Source: Pseudoalteromonas sp. Z1A8 (lineage in GTDB: Bacteria > Pseudomonadota > Gammaproteobacteria > Enterobacterales > Alteromonadaceae). Taken from it: a stretch of DNA of 64,000 bases. Below are positions 36,493-45,712 of this stretch, piece by piece. The notes below the pieces were generated by a model that did no database searches, was not told the DNA's origin, and saw nothing but the letters and a program-made list of their open reading frames with translations. Where the stretch lies: NCBI RefSeq assembly GCF_011378855.1, contig NZ_WTLB01000008.1, positions 44,184-108,183 on the forward strand, given 5' to 3'. The position numbers were made by a program, and so were the translations under genes. Within the stretch, counting starts at the first letter, position 1; every line of letters begins with the position of its first letter.

Positions 36493-37629
36493 ATGGCTTT
36501 ATCTTTAAACGACTTTTTACTCATCATGATTGAGAAAAAAGGATCTGACTTATTTGTATCGAGTCAGCTACCTGTAAGTGCAAAAATAAACGGCGAGCTA
36601 ACAGCCCTCAGTGACGATAAGCTTACAGATGAGCAATCGCTTGAGTTAGTAGAATCGGCAATGAGCGAAAAGCAAAAAGCAGAGTTTCATGCAACAAAAG
36701 AATGTAACTTTGCGATTGCCACTGACGAAGGGCGTTTCCGTATTTCTGCTTTTTGGCAGCGCGATAAAGCAGGCATGGTTATTCGCCGTATTGTGACGCA
36801 AATACCTGATGTGAGTGAACTCGGGCTCCCCTCTATTCTTACCGATGTAATTATGTCTAAGCGTGGCCTTGTATTGTTTGTAGGTGGTACTGGTACTGGT
36901 AAATCAACTTCACTAGCTGCGCTTATTGGCTACAGAAACCGACATCAACGTGGTCATATACTGACGATTGAAGATCCGATTGAATTTGTTCATGAGCATC
37001 GTAAAAGTATAATTACTCAGCGCGAAGTAGGGCTTGATACCGAAAGCTTTGAGTCAGCACTTAAAAGCTCATTGCGCCAAGCACCAGATGTAATTTTGAT
37101 TGGTGAAATTCGCTCTCAAGAAACCATGGAATATGCACTAAGCTTTGCCGAAACAGGCCATTTGTGTGTTGCTACACTGCATGCAAATAATGCTAACCAA
37201 GCAATAGATCGTATCATGCACTTAGTACCAAAAGAAAAACACGATAAACTTAAATATGACTTAGCACTTAACTTACGTGCCATTGTTGCTCAGCAATTAG
37301 TCCCTACTGCTGATGGCGAAAGCCGAGTTGCAGCTATTGAAATATTGCTTAACTCACCAATGGTTGCTGAACTGATTAAAAACGGTGATATTGGTGGTAT
37401 TAAAGAGGCAATGGCTAAATCGAAAGAAATGGGCATGCAAACCTTTGACCAAGCGTTATTTGAGTTGTACAGACAACAACGAATCAATTACGCTGATGCA
37501 CTGCACCATGCTGATTCACCAAATGATTTACGCTTAATGATTAAGCTGCGTAATAACGAACAACAAGGCGCGGGCTTTTTACAGGGCGTTACAATTGATG
37601 GCCTTGATGATAAAAATAGCGATCAATAA
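36493..37629 (+). CDS. pilU: PilT-dependent retraction ATPase PilU
   Basis: Accessory retraction motor that works with PilT. The 378-residue length, Walker A as GGTGTGKST (PilU-like), Walker B DVILIGEIRS, and a C-terminal tail extended relative to PilT with a DGLDDKNSD end all fit PilU. It starts 9 bases after pilT, so both are one transcript ended by the hairpin at 37663-37686. No pilin genes lie in the window; the pilus loci must be elsewhere. Confidence 0.95.
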   Translation: MALSLNDFLLIMIEKKGSDLFVSSQLPVSAKINGELTALSDDKLTDEQSLELVESAMSEKQKAEFHATKECNFAIATDEGRFRISAFWQRDKAGMVIRRIVTQIPDVSELGLPSILTDVIMSKRGLVLFVGGTGTGKSTSLAALIGYRNRHQRGHILTIEDPIEFVHEHRKSIITQREVGLDTESFESALKSSLRQAPDVILIGEIRSQETMEYALSFAETGHLCVATLHANNANQAIDRIMHLVPKEKHDKLKYDLALNLRAIVAQQLVPTADGESRVAAIEILLNSPMVAELIKNGDIGGIKEAMAKSKEMGMQTFDQALFELYRQQRINYADALHHADSPNDLRLMIKLRNNEQQGAGFLQGVTIDGLDDKNSDQ

Positions 37630-37662
37630 ACTAAAGATTTCTTATGTAAATACTTAATATAA

Positions 37663-37686
37663 AAAAAGCGCCCATTGGCGCTTTTT
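37663..37686. terminator. Bidirectional intrinsic terminator
   Basis: AAAAAGCGCC and GGCGCTTTTT form a 10-bp stem with a CATT loop between the convergent pilU and ruvX genes; T-runs follow on both strands. Confidence 0.9.
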
Positions 37687-37717
37687 GTTTATATAACGGG
37701 TTGTTTATATAGCAGGC

Positions 37718-38167
37718 TTATTCACCGTAACTAGACTCAAAAAAACTTTCTAAAATAATAACCGCAGACATATTATCTACGTTACCTTTGCCTAAGTTTT
37801 TATAGCCACCACTTTCGAAAAGTCGCGCTTTAGCATCCGCAGTCGTTAAACGCTCGTCTTGTGTTTGCACAGGAATGCCATAATGATTATGTAATCTGTT
37901 GGCAAACTTTTTTGCTTTAAAGGTAACCTCTTGTGACGTTCCATCCATATTTAGTGGTAAGCCAACAACCATTAAGTCAGGTTGCCATTCAGTCACTTGT
38001 ACAGCAATATGCTCCCAATTAGGAATACCATCTTGTGCTTTTACAGCCTTGAGGCTAGATGCACTGCCTGTTAGTTCTTGCCCAATAGCAATCCCAATAC
38101 TTTTGGTGCCAAAGTCAAAGCCCATTACAGTGCGTTCGCCTTGCGGCTTAAGCGATTTTTTTGTCAT
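37718..38167 (-). CDS. ruvX: RuvX/YqgF nuclease
   Basis: RNase H-fold nuclease essential in many bacteria, involved in 16S rRNA 5' end maturation and described as a Holliday junction resolvase. The 149-residue protein has [14 protein letters not shown] with the first catalytic Asp, the DERLTT block with the Glu, and [11 protein letters not shown] with the third acidic residue. It follows yqgE by 38 bases, the conserved gammaproteobacterial pair. Confidence 0.95.
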   Translation of the reverse strand: MTKKSLKPQGERTVMGFDFGTKSIGIAIGQELTGSASSLKAVKAQDGIPNWEHIAVQVTEWQPDLMVVGLPLNMDGTSQEVTFKAKKFANRLHNHYGIPVQTQDERLTTADAKARLFESGGYKNLGKGNVDNMSAVIILESFFESSYGE

Positions 38168-38205
38168 GTGTATCTTGTTTAAGTTTACTAAGGGTTAAGT
38201 TAGTA

Positions 38206-38763
38206 TTATGCGTGACCCGCTTCAGGGCTGAGTTGGCTAATATCAAAGCCCAACATTGAAACTGCTTTTTCCCATCGCTTTTCAACGGGGGTATCAAAAA
38301 TGATCTTCGGATCTGCTTCTATGATCAACCAGCTGTTATCAAGTAACTCTTGTTCGAGTTGCCCTTGCTCCCACCCTGAATAACCCAGTGTAATAATAAA
38401 TTGATCAGGTGCTTGTGCAGTGGTTAAGTTTGCTAAAACGTCTTTTGAGGTAGTGATCATAATGTCACTACTAAGTTTTTGACTTGCTGAATAACCCGAT
38501 TGAGGAGAGTGCAGTACAAAGCCACGGTCCGTTTTAACGGGCCCGCCTGCAAACACACTTACTTTTGCTGCATTTTGAGTTTTGTCGTTATCGATTTCTA
38601 TTTTATCTAAAAGTTCGCCAACAGTAACATCAATAGGTTGGTTTATTACCAAGCCCATAGCCCCATCTTCGTTGTGCTCACAAATATAGGTAACAGCACG
38701 TTTAAAAAAAGGGTCTTGCATCGACGGCATCGCGATTAAAAAATGATTTTCTAATGATTGCAT
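38206..38763 (-). CDS. yqgE: YqgE/AlgH family protein
   Basis: A 185-residue cytosolic protein of the UPF0301 family; its molecular role is unknown, although AlgH was first linked to alginate regulation in Pseudomonas. Conserved blocks are NHFLIAMPSMQDPFFKRAV, GAMGLVINQP and FAGGPVKTDRGFVLH, with GYSGWEQGQLEQE later. I start at the ATG at 38763 because AGGGTGAAATCT precedes it at the right spacing; the in-frame GTG at 38772 would sit on that ribosome site. Co-transcribed with ruvX. Confidence 0.93.
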   Translation of the reverse strand: MQSLENHFLIAMPSMQDPFFKRAVTYICEHNEDGAMGLVINQPIDVTVGELLDKIEIDNDKTQNAAKVSVFAGGPVKTDRGFVLHSPQSGYSASQKLSSDIMITTSKDVLANLTTAQAPDQFIITLGYSGWEQGQLEQELLDNSWLIIEADPKIIFDTPVEKRWEKAVSMLGFDISQLSPEAGHA

Positions 38764-38827
38764 AGATTTCACCCTTTTTAGTTAATGAACTTTGAGTATG
38801 GCATAGTTATTTAAATAGACATAAAAA

Positions 38828-38863
38828 GCCCATTAATTGCATGAAATACATAAATTAATAGGC
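38828..38863 (-). terminator. Probable terminator of gshB
   Basis: GCCCATTAATT (38828-38838) and AATTAATAGGC (38853-38863) pair with one mismatch. Read on the minus strand the stem is followed by TTTTTATG, which fits the 3' end of the gshB transcript. Confidence 0.6.
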
Positions 38864-38878
38864 ACTTTACTGTGGTAA

Positions 38879-39829
38879 TTACTTACCTAATTTACGCTCA
38901 ATAGCATCAAACAAAATACCTGTGATAGAAATATCATAAGCCGCTTCAATTTCGCGTACACACGTTGGTGCGGTTACGTTAATCTCAGTTAATTTATCGC
39001 CAATAATATCTAAACCTACAAATATTAAGCCTTTTTCTTTAAGCGTTGGTGCAACAGCTTGCGCTATTTTTAAATCTGACTCGCTAAGCGGACGCGCTTC
39101 GCCTTTACCGCCGACAGCTAAATTACCGCGTGTTTCACCATTTTGTGGAATACGTGCTAAACAATACGGTATCACTTCGCCATCAATAACCAATACGCGC
39201 TTATCGCCTTGTTTGATCTCTGGGATGTAATTTTGCACCATAGCAAAGCGACTGCCATGCTCAGTTAGTGTTTCACAAATCACACCAATGTTGGCATCGT
39301 CTTCTCTAAGGCGAAAAATAGATGCGCCACCCATACCATCAAGCGGTTTTAAAATAATGTCTTTATGCTCGGCTAAAAATTCACGAATTTGTTTTTGGCT
39401 GCGTGTAACCAATGTATCTGGCGTATGCTCGCTAAACCAAGCTGTAAATAGCTTTTCATTAGCATCGCGAAGGCTTTGTGGCTTGTTAATTATTAACGTA
39501 CCTTCTTGCTCTGCACGCTCTAAAATATACGTCGCGTAAATGTATTCAGTATCAAATGGAGGATCTTTACGCATTAAAATTACATCAAGGTCGGCAAGGG
39601 CTATAGTGGCTTTTTCTTCAAGCTCGTACCATTTTTCTGCATTGTTGAATACTTGCGCTTTAGACGCTGTAGCGTACGACTTACCTTTACGAAGTGATAA
39701 ATCATCCATCTCCATATAATAAATTTCGTAGCCGCGTTCTTGCGCTTGCATCATCATTGCAAAACCGGTGTCTTTTTTGATGTTAAATCCACTAATAGGA
39801 TCAGAAATAATACCTAACTTAATTGCCAT
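38879..39829 (-). CDS. gshB: Glutathione synthetase
   Basis: Second step of glutathione synthesis: joins gamma-glutamylcysteine and glycine with ATP. The 316-residue ATP-grasp enzyme shows the N-terminal block LGIISDPISGFNIKKDTGFA, the ATP-grasp stretch DIILKPLDGMGGASIFR and the C-terminal GLDIIGDKLTEINVTAPTC with the metal-binding residues. It is 54 bases downstream of rsmE, the common rsmE-gshB order. Confidence 0.96.
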   Translation of the reverse strand: MAIKLGIISDPISGFNIKKDTGFAMMMQAQERGYEIYYMEMDDLSLRKGKSYATASKAQVFNNAEKWYELEEKATIALADLDVILMRKDPPFDTEYIYATYILERAEQEGTLIINKPQSLRDANEKLFTAWFSEHTPDTLVTRSQKQIREFLAEHKDIILKPLDGMGGASIFRLREDDANIGVICETLTEHGSRFAMVQNYIPEIKQGDKRVLVIDGEVIPYCLARIPQNGETRGNLAVGGKGEARPLSESDLKIAQAVAPTLKEKGLIFVGLDIIGDKLTEINVTAPTCVREIEAAYDISITGILFDAIERKLGK

Positions 39830-39883
39830 GCGCTGTGCCTTACTATAAATGTTACTGTTTATATGAGGGTGCTTTTAGTTATT

Positions 39884-40618
39884 TCAATTAGCTAAATCGC
39901 CAAATTGAAGTTGTAATGCACTTAAGACCGTTAAAGCGGCCGTTTCCGTTCGTAAAACGCGCGGGCCTAAGCGAATATCTACAAATTCTAGTTGTTTAGT
40001 TAATGCCATTTCATCGTCTGTAAAGCCACCTTCAGGCCCTACTAAAAAGCGTACGCCATCTTTAGGTACGGTAATGGTTTTAATACTGTGCTCAGCACGA
40101 GGGTGAAGCGTGAGCTTAATTTCATTGGTTTGTTGTGCAAGCCACTGCTTTAAATCTACAGGAGGATGAATAATTGGCACAAAATTACGCCCAGATTGCT
40201 CTGCCGCTGCAATTGCTATTTTTTGCCATTGTTGGTGTTTTTTCTCAAGGCGATCGCCCATTAGTTTTACACCACAGCGCTGACTAAAAAGTGGGGTGAT
40301 TTCGGTAATACCCAGTTCAACCGACTTTTGAATTGTAAAATCCATTTTGTCGCCACGCGAAACACACTGACCCAAATGAATTTTAAGCGGGGATTCTACA
40401 TCGTGAGGATTAAGCTCCAATGGCATTACGACGACTGTTTTTTTTGTTACCTCAATTATTTCACTAAGGTATTCGCCGCCTTCGCCATTAAAAATAGATA
40501 CATGCTCGCCTACTTTCATGCGCAGCACTCTGCCAATATGGCCAGCAGCATCGTCATCTAAAGCTACAGGGGTGTTTAGGGCAATACTCGATGTTTGATA
40601 AATATGAGGAACTCGCAT
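39884..40618 (-). CDS. rsmE: 16S rRNA m3U1498 methyltransferase
   Basis: SAM-dependent methylation of N3 of uridine 1498 in 16S rRNA. The 244-residue SPOUT-fold protein has the N-terminal PUA-like part (DAAGHIGRVLRMKVGEHV) and the knot region near the C-terminus, with FLVGPEGGFTDDEM and LGPRVLRTETAAL. Followed by gshB after 54 bases. Confidence 0.95.
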   Translation of the reverse strand: MRVPHIYQTSSIALNTPVALDDDAAGHIGRVLRMKVGEHVSIFNGEGGEYLSEIIEVTKKTVVVMPLELNPHDVESPLKIHLGQCVSRGDKMDFTIQKSVELGITEITPLFSQRCGVKLMGDRLEKKHQQWQKIAIAAAEQSGRNFVPIIHPPVDLKQWLAQQTNEIKLTLHPRAEHSIKTITVPKDGVRFLVGPEGGFTDDEMALTKQLEFVDIRLGPRVLRTETAALTVLSALQLQFGDLAN

Positions 40619-40687
40619 AGGGCGTCACTTACTACTTAGCGTAAAAATATATACTGCTATGGTAAGTAAGCTGGCAGCTGTGCGCAA

Positions 40688-41167
40688 TTATTTATTTTTA
40701 TTAAGTTGCTCGGCGAGATCTATTAAATCTTGTGGTGTGTGCGCTATATCGTGGTGATTTTGCGAAGGTTCGGTTAATGTTTCGTCAGTAACCCGGCTTA
40801 GTGTATAGCCTGTATCATCAAGGTTTATTAAAAAGCGATCTTCATGTAACGAGTTATAAATAAAGCGCTGCTTATCACTTGCGAGTAAGTAATCGGCATT
40901 ATTAAAAAGTACACCATGTAAATTATGATGCTCTTTTAAATAGTTAATGAGTTCAGATACGCTAATTTCGTTTTCAAGGTCGCAATAACTATAGTCTTTA
41001 ATAAGCTCATCAAACATCATTTTTACTAACTGACGGGTATTACTGCCTGCTGCAATAAGCGTACTCGCTTTTGTTTTGCCATTATTATTTACATAGTATT
41101 CGGCAAATGCTCGGCTAAATTCGTTATCTATGTCGATTAGCAAATAGTTCGTGGCTTCAAGTGGCAT
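40688..41167 (-). CDS. Hypothetical cytosolic protein
   Basis: A 159-residue acidic protein I do not recognise. It has no signal peptide or membrane segment; the sequence alternates helix-forming stretches (FSRAFAEYYVNNN, LVKMMFDELIKDY, SVSELINYLKEHH) and a C-terminal tail rich in Asp, Glu, Asn and His. I start at the ATG at 41167 (MPLEATNYLLIDIDN), which has GAGG five bases upstream. It sits between the DUF350 gene and rsmE, 81 and 69 bases from them; no functional context emerges. Confidence 0.65.
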   Translation of the reverse strand: MPLEATNYLLIDIDNEFSRAFAEYYVNNNGKTKASTLIAAGSNTRQLVKMMFDELIKDYSYCDLENEISVSELINYLKEHHNLHGVLFNNADYLLASDKQRFIYNSLHEDRFLINLDDTGYTLSRVTDETLTEPSQNHHDIAHTPQDLIDLAEQLNKNK

Positions 41168-41248
41168 AGGGCCTCGTTGCATCTAAGCAAAGTAATTACC
41201 TTAATACTTAAATGCAAACGATTTAATCGTTGCACTTTTAGTAAAGGC

Positions 41249-42142
41249 CTAAAGAGAAAACATACTAATAAGTAAATAACCTATAGCACAAAAAACAGCA
41301 AACTCGATACATGCCACACCAATGTTATCTTGGTGGTCTATTTCAAGAGCCGTATCAATATTTGGTAAAGAGATAACTTTTATCACATACGTTAAGCTGT
41401 AAAGTAGTATCCACATTACACCGCAATGCATAACGAGTGTAAATATGTTTTCTACCATTTTACCGTTTTGAAATGCAGCACTAGATAAACCAGCGTACAC
41501 AGCCAGTGCCAAACCAATTGATTTACCTGCGTACCTTATTCCAATAGACGTATTCTCCAGGTTGAAGTTACTTTGCAGTGAAGCACCTTGATTTGCTTTT
41601 GCAAAACGGTGCTCTCGTATTTTACTATCAAGTGCAAACATTCCCTGAAGTGTAAAAAAGCTAACGCAAGCAATAAGTAAGTTACTAAACCCTTGGGTAT
41701 GTGTCCACGTGTATAAACCAAGTGCAATAATACAGTTGGCGATTAACATGCCGGAATCTACCAATGCCGCACATACATTTTGCTTTAATATTGCGGCTTC
41801 TTCATTAAACCTGTGGAGTATCCATTTTCTATGAATTAAATGGCCCACTTTTATAAAAGTGAATAAAAGAATAATAATAATTAACACTTTTAATGGATTG
41901 GATTGCGCGGTGCTAATGCTTATTTCATCAAACAAAAAGGCCATAGTGGCTATGACAACTGATATTTCAGATGCGAAGCTAATACCCATGGCAAAGTTAT
42001 CGTGTTGCGCAAGTTCATCTTTAAGCGCTTGTTTTGCTTTGATTTGAGTGACAACTCGTAAACTAAAAATAGTTATACAAATAACCGCAAAACTAATGGC
42101 AATCGCAATAAAACTAGTGTTAGATAAAGACAAATATGACAT
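41249..42142 (-). CDS. Multi-pass membrane protein, DUF350-like
   Basis: A 297-residue inner-membrane protein with about eight hydrophobic helices. Two halves each contain a similar block: HDNFAMGISFASEISVVIAT at about residues 47-66 and HQDNIGVACIEFAVFCAIGY near 268-290, which is the DNxxxGIxxA pattern of DUF350, a two-repeat family (YjfL-like). A role is unknown. The divergent neighbour is glnE. The family call rests on that pattern alone. Confidence 0.6.
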   Translation of the reverse strand: MSYLSLSNTSFIAIAISFAVICITIFSLRVVTQIKAKQALKDELAQHDNFAMGISFASEISVVIATMAFLFDEISISTAQSNPLKVLIIIILLFTFIKVGHLIHRKWILHRFNEEAAILKQNVCAALVDSGMLIANCIIALGLYTWTHTQGFSNLLIACVSFFTLQGMFALDSKIREHRFAKANQGASLQSNFNLENTSIGIRYAGKSIGLALAVYAGLSSAAFQNGKMVENIFTLVMHCGVMWILLYSLTYVIKVISLPNIDTALEIDHQDNIGVACIEFAVFCAIGYLLISMFSL

Positions 42143-42219
42143 GGTGATCCTAATTAAGTTAACCTTTCTAGGTTTTAATCATTCTAGTACGGTTATTGAT
42201 GATATAAAAGAGAGGATTG

Positions 42220-45015
42220 ATGAGTAACGTAAAGCAACTTCCTATTCAATTACAAAAACTTGGCTTAGAGCGCTTCGAACAGTTATACCCGCAGCAAAGT
42301 AATGAAAGCGAAGTTATACGATTACTCGCCTTGAGCGACTTTGCTTGGCGTTGTTTGGAATCACAACCAACGTTAAAAGGCTGGCTATTATGCAAAGACG
42401 AAATACAAAATAGAGTAATAGATTCTCCTTTTAAAAACCTTAATTTAGCTGACATTGATGAAGTGCAGTGCCATAAAGTACTTCGCCAATATCGCGAAAA
42501 ATACTGGCTTAAAGTCGCCTTTTTAGATTTATGCTGTAATAACCCCATTGCAGATAGCATTAATTACATAAGCCAACTGGCTGATATGCTGATTAATAGT
42601 GCTAACCAATGGGCGCATGCACAGGTGGCTAAAGTAAATGGTGAGCCGCTTGATGAGCAAAACCAAGCAATGCCATTAATGGTTTTAGGGATGGGGAAAC
42701 TTGGCGGACAAGAGCTAAATTACTCCTCTGATATTGATCTTATTTTTGCATATCCGCGCAGTACAAAAACTCAAGGTGGCCGCAGAAGCCTTGAGGCCCA
42801 AGTATTTTATACCAAAGTTGCACAAAAGCTCATTGCATCACTTAACCAAGCTACCGGTGACGGACAAGTATTTAGGGTTGATATGCGCCTACGGCCGTTT
42901 GGCGAAAGTGGTCCTTTGGTTATGAGCTTTAACGCTATTGAAGATTACTACCAAGAGCAAGGTCGCGATTGGGAGCGCTACGCAATGTTAAAAGGGCGCT
43001 TAATTGGCACGCCTAATAAATATTGGGATGAATTTATTAAGCTTTTAAAGCCGTTTGTTTATCGCCGGTATATTGATTTTTCGGTAATTGAATCCTTGCG
43101 TAAAATGAAGCTAATGATTGCACAAGAAGTGCGCCGAAAGCGCTTAACTAATAATATAAAACTCGGTGCAGGTGGCATACGTGAAGTTGAGTTTATAGTG
43201 CAAGCCCTGCAAATGGTACGAGGTGGGCGAGAGGCTAATTTACAAACTCAATCACTACTTAAAGCATTAAATGAGTTGGCACTCAACCAAGTTATTGATG
43301 AGCAAGAAGCAAGCGAACTTAAGCGCAATTATCTTTATTTACGAAAAGTAGAGCAGTACTTACAAATATTTGACGATCAGCAAACGCAAACACTTCCCGA
43401 TGATGAATTAAATCAACAGCGTTTAAATTTATTATTAGAACAAGCCGATTTTGATGCCACTTTAAGCACTATTGAAAAGGTGATGAAGCAAGTTAACGGT
43501 GAGTTTGCACTCGTTATTGGCGAGGAAACTGCGCCACTTGATACCTGTGAAGGCGCATTTATTAGTGCTTGGGATCATGGCGATGTGAGCTTTTTAAAAG
43601 AAGCTAGAGATGAGTGGCAAACACCCCTTAACGATTTTAAATTAAGGCTTTCTAAGGTAAATATAGGTAACCGAGGGCGTGAAACTCTTGATAAATTAAT
43701 GCCTGTTTTATTAAGTCAGTTAAATGACTTTAATGCCAGCGCAGCTGCTTTTACAATGGTTTGCCAAATTTTTAATAAGATAATTTCACGTACTGCTTAT
43801 TTAGAATTGCTATACGAAAACCAAGGTGCATTAAAGCAACTCGTTTTACTGTGTTGTCATAGCAAATGGATAGGCGAGCACATTTCTCGCTACCCTATAT
43901 TGCTTGATGAGCTAATAGATCCGGCGGTTCTTTATAAACCGACACCATTAACTGCTTATAAAGATGAAATAAGACAGTATTTTTTACGAATAGAGCATGA
44001 CGATTTAGAACTGCAAATGGAGTCGCTTAGGCAATTTAAGCAAACGCATCAATTACGAATTGCAGCTGCAGATGCAACTGGGGTTCTTGATGTAATGAAA
44101 GTAAGCGATCACTTAACTGTACTGGCTGAAGCGATTGTTGATCAAGCTGTTAATATTGCATGGCATAATACTGTTAAGCGTTTTGGCATGCCCCCTGGCA
44201 CTGATGATGAAAACAAAGGCTTTGCTGTTATTGCATATGGTAAAACAGGCGGCTTAGAAGTTGGGTACGACTCAGATTTAGACTTGGTGTTTGTGCATAA
44301 TCATGATGGCTCAAGCCAAACAAATGGTGAAAAACCGATAGATTCTCGGCAGTTTTATTTAAAGCTCGCTCAGCGTTTAATGCACTTATTTAATACTCGT
44401 ACTGCTTCAGGTATTTTGTATGAGCTTGATACACGACTTCGCCCTGAAGGTGCATCGGGTTTACTGGCTATCAATCTAGAGAGCTTTAATCACTACCAGC
44501 AAACTCAAGCATGGACGTGGGAGCATCAAGCACTTGTGCGGGCTCGTCTGATTTTAGGTCAAGACGATCTGATAGATCGTTTTTCACAAATCCGTAAAAA
44601 TATTCTTTGCCAAAAACGCGACGATGCCGTATTAAAAGCTGATGTGATAAAAATGCGCGAAAAAATGCGGGATCATTTAGCGAAAGGAAATACTGAGCAA
44701 TTTGATTTAAAACAAGATGTTGGTGGTATGGCTGATATTGAGTTTATTACGCAATACTTAGTGCTTAAACACGCTAATGAATTTGAGCAACTTACCGTTT
44801 ATTCAGATAACGTAAGAATATTAACGGATGCAGCAAATATAGGGTGCATTACCAAAGAGCAAAAACAGCAGTTGATCAAAGCGTATATTGATTATCGTTC
44901 TTGTTATCACGTGCTGAGCTTGGATCAAAAGGGCAAATTGATCTCGCGAGAAACGTTTTTACAAGATATTACTAACGTAACAAATATCTGGAATAGTATT
45001 TTTGAATTGAATTGA
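42220..45015 (+). CDS. glnE: Bifunctional glutamine synthetase adenylyltransferase/removase
   Basis: Attaches and removes AMP on glutamine synthetase in response to PII, tuning nitrogen assimilation. The 931-residue protein has two nucleotidyltransferase halves: the N-terminal removase with GMGKLGGQELNYSSDIDLIF and the C-terminal transferase with AYGKTGGLEVGYDSDLDLVF, each with the paired catalytic aspartates, and the linking helical domains (GAGGIREVEFIVQ, VGGMADIEFITQ). I start at the ATG at 42220, preceded by AGAGG; a TTG directly before it is in frame but closer to the ribosome site. The stop codon falls in the third unit of a (TTGAA)10 repeat. Confidence 0.96.
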   Translation: MSNVKQLPIQLQKLGLERFEQLYPQQSNESEVIRLLALSDFAWRCLESQPTLKGWLLCKDEIQNRVIDSPFKNLNLADIDEVQCHKVLRQYREKYWLKVAFLDLCCNNPIADSINYISQLADMLINSANQWAHAQVAKVNGEPLDEQNQAMPLMVLGMGKLGGQELNYSSDIDLIFAYPRSTKTQGGRRSLEAQVFYTKVAQKLIASLNQATGDGQVFRVDMRLRPFGESGPLVMSFNAIEDYYQEQGRDWERYAMLKGRLIGTPNKYWDEFIKLLKPFVYRRYIDFSVIESLRKMKLMIAQEVRRKRLTNNIKLGAGGIREVEFIVQALQMVRGGREANLQTQSLLKALNELALNQVIDEQEASELKRNYLYLRKVEQYLQIFDDQQTQTLPDDELNQQRLNLLLEQADFDATLSTIEKVMKQVNGEFALVIGEETAPLDTCEGAFISAWDHGDVSFLKEARDEWQTPLNDFKLRLSKVNIGNRGRETLDKLMPVLLSQLNDFNASAAAFTMVCQIFNKIISRTAYLELLYENQGALKQLVLLCCHSKWIGEHISRYPILLDELIDPAVLYKPTPLTAYKDEIRQYFLRIEHDDLELQMESLRQFKQTHQLRIAAADATGVLDVMKVSDHLTVLAEAIVDQAVNIAWHNTVKRFGMPPGTDDENKGFAVIAYGKTGGLEVGYDSDLDLVFVHNHDGSSQTNGEKPIDSRQFYLKLAQRLMHLFNTRTASGILYELDTRLRPEGASGLLAINLESFNHYQQTQAWTWEHQALVRARLILGQDDLIDRFSQIRKNILCQKRDDAVLKADVIKMREKMRDHLAKGNTEQFDLKQDVGGMADIEFITQYLVLKHANEFEQLTVYSDNVRILTDAANIGCITKEQKQQLIKAYIDYRSCYHVLSLDQKGKLISRETFLQDITNVTNIWNSIFELN

Positions 45016-45051
45016 ATTGAATTGAATTGAATTGAATTGAATTGAATTGAA
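45002..45051. repeat. Perfect pentanucleotide repeat (TTGAA)10
   Basis: Ten uninterrupted TTGAA units run from 45002 to 45051. The glnE stop TGA (45013-45015) lies in the third unit, and the terminator stem begins at the last base. Such arrays change copy number by slippage, but here the reading frame stops inside the first three units, so length changes would alter only the stop-to-terminator distance. Confidence 0.95.
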
Positions 45052-45076
45052 AAACCCAAGTGCTTGCTTGGGTTTT
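45051..45076. terminator. Bidirectional intrinsic terminator
   Basis: AAAACCCAAG and CTTGGGTTTT form a 10-bp stem with a TGCTTG loop between glnE and the convergent TcpQ-like gene; T-rich sequence follows on both strands. Confidence 0.88.
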
Positions 45077-45098
45077 GTGTATTTAAACATTTAAATAG

Positions 45099-45671
45099 CT
45101 AAACGCTTAGTTTTAAACAGTTTGTACGCACAAATTCTGAGGGTAATTGCGTAATAACAGCCGCTCTTTGTTTGTGGCAAAAGTAAGTGTAAACCTCATG
45201 CTCAAAGTCGTCATTTATAGCACGACCAATTTGATAAAGTGCAGAAGTAAAGTTACTGTCTACTCTAAAATGATCTTTAACTACGTAGTCTTTACTTAAA
45301 TACCAGTAAAGCTCAATACCTTCATCTTTTGCGTATTTATTGAGTACATCTTTAAGTGTTGTGCCATTTTCAAAGCGCCTCGGTTCAACTTTTCCAGTCC
45401 AACTTGTTGGCATAGGATCGACTGTTCGCGCACGTTCAGCTAATACTCTATCTAAGGTTTGTTCTGGTGTTTTAAGCTTTAAAACAAATTGATCTCGTTC
45501 TTTATTACTTTTTACTTGGTTACGAATAGAAGAGTAAAATCGTGACAATCCTTCGGCGGCTGCATTTTTAGATTTTTTAATATCAAATACAGAACCATCA
45601 CTCAATAAAAAGTATACGGCGAGTGCTATTAACACAACTGCAAATGATAAATGCCTAATCCAAAACCACAT
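45099..45671 (-). CDS. Membrane-anchored TcpQ-like domain protein
   Basis: A 190-residue protein with one N-terminal membrane helix (residues 7-23) and a periplasmic part. The C-terminal half (about 105-180) has the layout of TcpQ/toxin-coregulated-pilus Q domains, related to FlgH/PilL secretin-associated modules: GTTLKDVLNKYAKDEGIELYW, then FRVDSNFTSALYQIGRAI and a closing strand. In other systems such domains support secretins or pili. Here no pilus assembly gene is adjacent: lpxL lies 41 bases upstream and glnE converges. The domain call is moderate. Confidence 0.55.
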   Translation of the reverse strand: MWFWIRHLSFAVVLIALAVYFLLSDGSVFDIKKSKNAAAEGLSRFYSSIRNQVKSNKERDQFVLKLKTPEQTLDRVLAERARTVDPMPTSWTGKVEPRRFENGTTLKDVLNKYAKDEGIELYWYLSKDYVVKDHFRVDSNFTSALYQIGRAINDDFEHEVYTYFCHKQRAAVITQLPSEFVRTNCLKLSV

Positions 45672-45712
45672 GGTTATTATCCACCTTATTTGTTCCTATT
45701 ATTGTTATACCA

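Noticed and set aside
36493..37629. Second pilT copy by duplication
   Set aside because: Walker A variant, length and C-terminal tail identify it as pilU, the normal neighbour.
45002..45051. (TTGAA)10 as an on/off phase-variation switch of GlnE
   Set aside because: The frame ends within the first three units, so copy number does not change the protein; only an RNA-level effect is possible.
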